In this document: piece after piece, positions 35,378-40,289 of the stretch
Layout of the letters: every line of letters begins with the position of its first letter
Position numbering within the stretch: the stretch's first letter is position 1
Source of the DNA: Acidimicrobiaceae bacterium
Lineage (GTDB): Bacteria; Actinomycetota; Acidimicrobiia; Acidimicrobiales; UBA8592
Reading direction: 5' to 3'
Assembly: GCA_024641655.1 (NCBI GenBank)
Contig: JAHECR010000029.1
Span: 1-40,289 of the forward strand
Length of the DNA stretch: 40,289 bases
Program-made: the position numbers and the translations under genes
Notes under the pieces: generated by a model
The model's input: the letters and a program-made list of their open reading frames with translations, nothing else
Database searches by the model: none
What the model was told of the DNA's origin: nothing

Positions 35378-35925
35378 CCACACGCTCGGATCGACGGGCC
35401 GAGACGGCTCCCACGGCCCTCCGTGAGCTACTCGAACCGGTTCGGGAGGCGCTTCTGCTCGACGCCGCAGCCGAAGCCGATCGCGTCGTGGCTGCCGCCA
35501 CCTCGGAGGCACACGACGTCGTCGCTTCCGCCCGGGCCGAGGCCGACGCCCAGGTCGAACAGGCGCAGCACCGGACCACGCTGGCCGCGCAAGCCCACGA
35601 AGCGCTCCTGCTCGCCCGGGTGCGCAACGAGGGCCATCGTGCCGTCCTGGCCACCCGGCGACGACTCGAGCAACAGCTCATCGACGAGGCCCGAACCGCG
35701 GTCGAAGGCCTCCGCCACGACCCCCGGTATCCCGCGGTGTTGGACCACCTCGAGGCCATGGCCCGCCGCCAGCTGGGCGACGACGCAGTGATCGAGCGCG
35801 ACGCTGCACCCGCGGGCGGCATCGTCGCGGTGGCAGGCGCACGACGCGTCGACTACCGACTCGCGACTCTCGCCGATCGCGCCATCGACGCCCTCGCCGA
35901 CGAGGTGGCCGAGCTGTGGACCTGA
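35374..35925 (+). CDS. V/A-type ATPase subunit E (peripheral stalk)
   Basis: The 183-residue protein has a long N-terminal Ala-rich coiled coil (about 15-110) and a C-terminal globular part containing GGIVAVAGARRVDYRLATLADRA. This matches the conserved end of subunit E (NtpE/AtpE-V). It would pair with the G/H-like protein to form the peripheral stalk attached to subunit B. ATG 35374 overlaps F, and its end overlaps the GTG of subunit A by ten bases. Confidence 0.8.
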   Translation: MTTRSDRRAETAPTALRELLEPVREALLLDAAAEADRVVAAATSEAHDVVASARAEADAQVEQAQHRTTLAAQAHEALLLARVRNEGHRAVLATRRRLEQQLIDEARTAVEGLRHDPRYPAVLDHLEAMARRQLGDDAVIERDAAPAGGIVAVAGARRVDYRLATLADRAIDALADEVAELWT

Positions 35926-37643
35926 ACCCCCGCGGCCGGATCGTTCGGGTCAACGGACCCGTGGTGCACCTCGCCGGCCTACCGGACGTAGCTCGGTTCG
36001 AGTACGTCGAGGTGGGCGATCGACGGTTGCCGGGTGAAGTGCTCACCGTCGACCACGACCTCGCCATCGCTGAGCTCTACGAGTACACCGGCGGTCTCAC
36101 GGTCGGCGAACCGGCTTGGGCCGGCGGCCACCCCCTGACCGTAGAGCTCGGACCAGGCTTGCTGGGCGGCATCTATGACGGGCTATTGCGCCCCCTCAGC
36201 GATGCCGACGAGTTCTTGTACCCCCGTGGCCTGACCCGACCCCCCATCGGGAGGCACCGCTTCGAACCCGACGCGACGATCGGCGCGGACCTCGCGCCCG
36301 GCGATCTCGTCGGAACGGTGCGGACGGCGGATCGGCCCGAACATCTGGTCCTCGTCCCGCCCGGGCTCGCCGGCAAACTCGAGCAGATCGCCCCGGCGGG
36401 CTCGTACGACTCCAGCGAGACGATCGCCACGATCGCAGGCACGGAGATGACCCTCACCAGCGAGTGGCCCATCCGTCAACCCCGGCCCTACCGCGAACGC
36501 CATCACGACCGCGCCCCGTTCGTCACTGGTCAGCGGGTCCTCGACATCCTCGAGCCGATTGCCAAGGGCAGCAGCGCCACGGTGATCGGCGGCTTCGGCG
36601 AGGGCAAGACCATGCTCCTCGAGCAGCTCGCCAAGTGGAGCGACGCCGACGTGATCATCTACGTGGGCTGCGGGGAGCGAGGCAACGAGCTGGCGGACCT
36701 CATCGGTGAGCTCACCGATCTCACCGACCCCACGACAGGTCGCTCACTCGTCGAACGAACCATCATCTTGGCGAACACGTCCAACATGCCGGTCATGGCC
36801 CGCGAAGCGAGCATCTACACCGCGGTCACGGTCGCCGAGTACTTCCGCGACATGGGGTGCCACGCGGTGATCATCGCCGACTCGACCTCCCGCTGGGCCG
36901 AAGCACAACGCGAGCTGGCGAGCCGGACGGGAGCCATCCCCGCCGAGCAGGGCTACCCCGCGGACCTACCCGCTGCCCTTGCCGCGTTCTATCAACGCGC
37001 CGGACGGGTCACGACGGTCGGGGGGCGAGACGGCACCGTCACGATCGTGACCTCGGTGTCTCCACCCGGAGGAGACCTCACCGAGCCCGTCGCCTCCCAC
37101 ACCCAACGCTTCGTGCAGGCGCTGTGGGTGCTCGACCGTGACCTCGCCTACGCCCGCCACTACCCCGCCATCAGCTGGAGCACGTCGTTCTCACGCGACA
37201 GCGACGCCATCGGGCGCTGGCACGCGGCGAACGGCGATCCGGACTGGGTCGCTCGCCGGTCACGCCTCCAATCACTGCTCGCAGAGGCAGCTCGCCTGCA
37301 GGGCATCGCCGAGCTGGTCGGGGTCACGGCGCTGCCCATCGAGGAGCGGCTCGTCCTGCTCAGCAACCGCCTCGTGCGTGAAGTGGTGCTTCAACAAAGC
37401 GCGCTCAACAAGAACGACGCCTCGTGCTCGTTGCCCAAGCAGGCCGCGCTGGCCCAAGCGGTCCTCGATGTCCACCACACTGCTCTCGCGCTCGGCAACG
37501 AGGGAGTGCCGGCAAGCGTCCTCGAGGATTTCGACTTCGGGCCGCTCCTTCGCGCCAAGGACTCCACGGGACCCGACGACGCGGCAGGGGTCGTCGCAAT
37601 CGCTGCCGGTCTGACCGAGGCCATGAGACGACTCGCATCATGA
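35916..37643 (+). CDS. ntpA: V/A-type ATPase catalytic subunit A
   Basis: The 575-residue protein is a full-length A subunit. It has an N-terminal barrel RIVRVNGPVVHLAG, the non-homologous bulge region specific to V/A types, and the P-loop GGFGEGKT at 225-232 (family usual GPFGSGKT). Also present are YVGCGERGNELADLI, IIADSTSRWAEAQREL, AIPAEQGYPADL and the C-terminal helices with LNKNDASCSLPKQ. It binds and hydrolyses or makes ATP in the A3B3 head. Pro to Gly and Ser to Glu in the P-loop are unusual, but the essential Gly, Lys and Thr are kept. It starts with GTG and overlaps subunit B by four bases. Confidence 0.95.
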   Translation: MDLNPRGRIVRVNGPVVHLAGLPDVARFEYVEVGDRRLPGEVLTVDHDLAIAELYEYTGGLTVGEPAWAGGHPLTVELGPGLLGGIYDGLLRPLSDADEFLYPRGLTRPPIGRHRFEPDATIGADLAPGDLVGTVRTADRPEHLVLVPPGLAGKLEQIAPAGSYDSSETIATIAGTEMTLTSEWPIRQPRPYRERHHDRAPFVTGQRVLDILEPIAKGSSATVIGGFGEGKTMLLEQLAKWSDADVIIYVGCGERGNELADLIGELTDLTDPTTGRSLVERTIILANTSNMPVMAREASIYTAVTVAEYFRDMGCHAVIIADSTSRWAEAQRELASRTGAIPAEQGYPADLPAALAAFYQRAGRVTTVGGRDGTVTIVTSVSPPGGDLTEPVASHTQRFVQALWVLDRDLAYARHYPAISWSTSFSRDSDAIGRWHAANGDPDWVARRSRLQSLLAEAARLQGIAELVGVTALPIEERLVLLSNRLVREVVLQQSALNKNDASCSLPKQAALAQAVLDVHHTALALGNEGVPASVLEDFDFGPLLRAKDSTGPDDAAGVVAIAAGLTEAMRRLAS

Positions 37644-39085
37644 CGACCGAACCGCAGCCGACGACGAGTGCGCTCGAAGCCCCCATCGAGTCGACGACGG
37701 TCGACCGGATCGACGGGCCTCTGCTCTTCGTGACCGGCACCGGCGGCGTCGGCTGGGACGAGTACGTGCTCATCCATCTCGCCAATGGCGACACCAGGCA
37801 CGGCGTCGTCGTCGACGTCGACGGTGATCTGGCGGTGGTCGAAGTGTTGGAGGGCACCGCCGGCATCGGGACGCACCACAACCGTGTGGCCTTCACCGGT
37901 TCACCGCTGCACCTACCGGTCAGCGAACGGTGGCTGGGGCGCGTCGTGAACGGGCGCGGCGAACCGATCGACGGTGGCCCGCCGGTCGTGGGGTCACACC
38001 GGCGACCCGTGTCGGGGGCAGCGATCAACCCCGCCCGCCGAGACGTCCCGCGAGACCCGGTCCTCACCGGCATCTCCGCGATCGACGGGCTCACCACGCT
38101 CGTGCGAGGCCAGAAGCTCCCCGTCTTCTCCATCGGCGGGCTGCCCCACCTCGAACTGGCCATCGAGATCGCAGCCCAAGCCACGGTCGAGGGAGCCGAG
38201 TTCCGGGTCGTGTTCGCCGGCATGGGGATCACCAACGCCGATGCCGACCTCGTCCACGACGGTCTCGAAGAGCGGATCAGGGCGGGGCAGGCCGCCCTCT
38301 TCCTGAACACTGCCGACGACCCGGCCATCGAGCGGATCCTCACGCCGCGCCTCGCCCTCACGGTCGCCGAGCACCTGGCGTTCGACCTCGGCCACCACGT
38401 CCTGGTCGTGCTCACCGACATGACCAGCTACTGCGACGCCGTGCGTCAACTGTCCGCAGCACGAGGCGAGGTCCCGAGCCGTCGGGGGTATCCAGGCTAC
38501 CTCTTCAGCGACCTTGCGAGCATCTACGAGCGCTGCGGGCGCCTGAAGGGCCGGGAGGGATCGATCACCGAGCTTCCGGTCCTCACCATGCCCGCCGGCG
38601 ACATCACCCATCCCGTGCCCGATCTGACCGGCTACATCACCGAAGGCCAGATCGTCCTGTCCGCCGACCTCCAGAGCCGTGGCATCTCCCCACCGATCGA
38701 CGCGCTCTCGTCACTCTCACGGCTCATGCGACGAGGCGCCGGTCCGGGCCGCACGCGAGACGACCACCTCGCCATCGCCGCCCAGGTGCTCGCTCTGCTC
38801 GCACGCGCTCGCCAGGCCGAGGAGCTGGCCACGCTCATCGGCCTCGACGCCTTGTCGATGACCGAACAACGCTTCCTCGAATTCGCCCGCCGCTTCGAGA
38901 CCGACTTCATCAACCAGAGCGCACACGAAGCCCGCGGACTCGAGGACACCTTGGATCGCGCCTGGCGCGTCGCGGACATCGTCCCGAGGCGCGAACTCAC
39001 CATGGTCACCCCCGAACAGATCAGCTCTCGGCTTCCGACCGAAGCCCTCGGCACGGACCAACCGCAAAGCGAGGAGCCGCGATGA
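37640..39085 (+). CDS. ntpB: V/A-type ATPase subunit B
   Basis: The 481-residue protein matches the non-catalytic B subunit: GRVVNGRGEPIDGGP, ISAIDGLTTLVRGQKLPVF, LNTADDPAIERILTPRLAL, VLTDMTSYCDAVRQLSAARGEVPSRRG (named by its ends), YPGYLFSDLASIYERCGR and GYITEGQIVLSADL. It lacks a P-loop, as expected; the usual SGSGLPH is SIGGLPH. It forms the A3B3 hexamer and carries the peripheral stalk. ATG 37640 overlaps the A stop and its stop overlaps D, with GAGGAG just before the D start. Confidence 0.95.
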   Translation: MTTEPQPTTSALEAPIESTTVDRIDGPLLFVTGTGGVGWDEYVLIHLANGDTRHGVVVDVDGDLAVVEVLEGTAGIGTHHNRVAFTGSPLHLPVSERWLGRVVNGRGEPIDGGPPVVGSHRRPVSGAAINPARRDVPRDPVLTGISAIDGLTTLVRGQKLPVFSIGGLPHLELAIEIAAQATVEGAEFRVVFAGMGITNADADLVHDGLEERIRAGQAALFLNTADDPAIERILTPRLALTVAEHLAFDLGHHVLVVLTDMTSYCDAVRQLSAARGEVPSRRGYPGYLFSDLASIYERCGRLKGREGSITELPVLTMPAGDITHPVPDLTGYITEGQIVLSADLQSRGISPPIDALSSLSRLMRRGAGPGRTRDDHLAIAAQVLALLARARQAEELATLIGLDALSMTEQRFLEFARRFETDFINQSAHEARGLEDTLDRAWRVADIVPRRELTMVTPEQISSRLPTEALGTDQPQSEEPR

Positions 39086-39690
39086 CCACGACCCAGACGC
39101 GGGCAGGTCGGCTGCACGTCATCGCCCGGCTGGAGCTTGCCCGTCACGGCGTCGACCTCCTGCGCAGCAAGGAAGAGGCGCTGCAACGGGAGCGGGTCCG
39201 CCTCGAGGCCCACGAGGCCCGCACCAGGAACCAATGGGAGCAACGCGCCGGCGACGCGGCGGCGCTGCTGCTGCGTGCCCGCGCGCTCGGAGCGAGTGTG
39301 GAGCTCGCGTCGATCATCGCTCGCGGGCCCGAACCGGCGACGATGACCGCCCATCGACAGACGTCCATGGGCGTCGCCTACCCCGGGGTCGCGGAGTGCG
39401 CTCCTACGCCCGAACCGACGGTCGTCTCCACCGCCGCGCTGCGTCCTGCGATCGATGCCTACCGCCTCGCACTCCAGGCCGGGGCCGACCATGCGTCGAC
39501 CGGCACTGCGCTGCGCCGTCTCACCGCCGAGCTGGCCGACACCCGCCGACGCCGACGAGCCATCGACCAGCGACTCGTGCCGCGCCTCGAGAAGACGCTG
39601 CACGACCTCGACCTGCACCTCGACGAACAGGACCGCGACGAAGCATTCCGCGTCCACATCGCCGCCGGACGCCGGGGAGCCCTGCGATGA
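39082..39690 (+). CDS. ntpD: V/A-type ATPase subunit D (central rotor shaft)
   Basis: The 202-residue protein has the long N- and C-terminal helices of the D subunit coiled-coil shaft. Near its N-terminus is the family-typical GRLHVIARLELARHGVDLLRSKEEAL. Its C-terminal helix contains ALRRLTAELADTRRRRRAID and QRLVPRLEKTLHDL. It couples ring rotation to the A3B3 head. GAGGAG lies about 6 bases upstream of ATG 39082. Its stop overlaps the start of the stress-protein gene. Confidence 0.9.
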   Translation: MTTTQTRAGRLHVIARLELARHGVDLLRSKEEALQRERVRLEAHEARTRNQWEQRAGDAAALLLRARALGASVELASIIARGPEPATMTAHRQTSMGVAYPGVAECAPTPEPTVVSTAALRPAIDAYRLALQAGADHASTGTALRRLTAELADTRRRRRAIDQRLVPRLEKTLHDLDLHLDEQDRDEAFRVHIAAGRRGALR

Positions 39691-40127
39691 GAAGGGTCCT
39701 CGTCGCCGTCGACGACTCTGCACCGGCGCTTGCGGCAGCAGCGCTCGCGATCGAGTTCGCCAAGGCGCAACCGACCGAACTCAACTTCGTGAGCGTCGCC
39801 GAACCAGGCATCAACGCCGACTCCATCTTGAACCATGTCGCCTCCCTCGCTGAACGAGCGGGCGTCACGGCGACCATCACCGCAATCGCCGGAGGCCAGG
39901 CCTTCGAAGCCCTGCTCAGCGCTGCGCGCCGGTGGGAGGCAGACGTGATCGTGATGGGGCGATCCGATGTCCGCAGACCTGGACAGCGGTATCTGGGAAG
40001 CCAGACCGAACACCTTCTCGAATTCACCGACATTCCTGTCCTAGTGGTCCCCGAGCCGACGCTTCATCATCGAGCAGCAGAGCACCGGGGAACTCCGGGA
40101 GGAGACCGCAGTCGGCGCAGGCAGTAG
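39687..40127 (+). CDS. Universal stress protein (UspA family)
   Basis: The 146-residue protein is a single Usp domain: VLVAVDDSAPALAAAALAIEFA, then DVIVMGRSD and LGSQTEHLLEFTDIPVLVVPEP. The ATP-binding pattern G-x2-G-x9-G-S/T reads GRSDVRRPGQRYLGS: the second Gly is Asp, so nucleotide binding is uncertain. The last about 20 residues (Arg-rich) look unconserved. ATG 39687 overlaps the D-subunit stop, so it is translated with the ATPase. A role in adjusting the ATPase under energy stress is inference from the coupling. Confidence 0.88.
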   Translation: MRRVLVAVDDSAPALAAAALAIEFAKAQPTELNFVSVAEPGINADSILNHVASLAERAGVTATITAIAGGQAFEALLSAARRWEADVIVMGRSDVRRPGQRYLGSQTEHLLEFTDIPVLVVPEPTLHHRAAEHRGTPGGDRSRRRQ

Positions 40128-40236
40128 CTGCACCTCAGTTGATCTTCGGCCTGCCCGTCCTGACGCGGAGTCAGGGTGAGATCTTCTCGCACGCGACGAT
40201 TGCTGCGCGTGGGCTGTTCGCAGGAGTGTCGAGGCA

Positions 40237-40289
40237 ATGATCCTGACCAGGTCCGCCGTCGAGGAAGTCGGTACCACCACCGGCGTTGA
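40237..40289 (+). CDS. Start of an unidentified reading frame (runs off the right edge)
   Basis: ATG 40237 opens MILTRSAVEEVGTTTGV and remains open to the window end. CAGGAG lies about 10 bases upstream. The ATG overlaps (ATGA) the stop of a short 33-codon frame, 40139-40240, which reads LIFGLPVLTRSQGEIFSH and onward and could be a gene fragment or chance. The fragment is too short to identify. The 40128-40236 gap shows nothing else. Confidence 0.3.
   Translation, partial: MILTRSAVEEVGTTTGV

Noticed and set aside
40139..40240. 33-codon frame between the stress protein and the last open frame as a gene
   Set aside because: It starts only with TTG, has no ribosome binding site or recognisable motif, and its ATGA overlap with the next ATG could be chance.

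Overview
The window is very GC-rich, densely packed and strongly biased to G/C at third codon positions. Many genes overlap by 1-4 bases (ATGA, GTGA, TGATG), and several start sites sit just downstream of TAnnnT -10 boxes such as TAGCGT and TAGGGT. This fits a high-GC Actinobacteriota chromosome. The mix of genes (Tat lipoprotein, BVMO, many amidohydrolases, V/A-ATPase) makes an Acidimicrobiia-like host my best guess, but that is inference. I see no rRNA, tRNA, CRISPR array, IS element or phage gene. No gap without a gene exceeds about 170 bases.

Left half (1-19593), purine import and breakdown. In order it holds: the 5' end of an amidohydrolase (minus); a ferritin-like diiron protein; a three-subunit xanthine-dehydrogenase-type molybdenum hydroxylase; a convergent 8-oxoguanine-deaminase-like enzyme; an aldehyde dehydrogenase; a split ThDP-dependent decarboxylase (minus); and an iron alcohol dehydrogenase. 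Then comes a plus-strand block: an aberrant adenosine-deaminase homologue, a BMP-family Tat lipoprotein, an ABC ATPase with two nucleotide-binding domains, two permeases, a Rieske oxygenase and a canonical adenosine deaminase. A convergent guanine deaminase closes it. The transporter can supply nucleosides or bases, the deaminases remove amino groups, and the molybdenum enzyme oxidises the purine ring. The Rieske oxygenase start codon overlaps the stop of the last permease gene, which suggests that the imported compound is oxygenated, for example an N-alkylated or otherwise modified purine. That link is inference.

Middle (19594-31581), general catabolism and surface. A Baeyer-Villiger-type monooxygenase is followed by an HSL-type esterase. 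Next are a large LPNTG-anchored surface protein with DUF11-like repeats and, after a strong terminator, a zinc-ribbon/transmembrane/extracellular protein. Then come two amidohydrolase_2 enzymes flanking a short-chain dehydrogenase, and a PfkB/ribokinase-type sugar kinase.

Right (31582-40289), a complete V/A-type rotary ATPase operon in the order G/H-C-I-K-F-E-A-B-D. All genes are nearly or actually overlapping. An intact universal stress protein gene is coupled to the 3' end, and a collapsed universal stress protein remnant sits at the 5' end. Subunits I and F are unusually short. Subunit K has an N-terminal hydrophobic extension without an ion-binding carboxylate. The window ends just inside a further reading frame.
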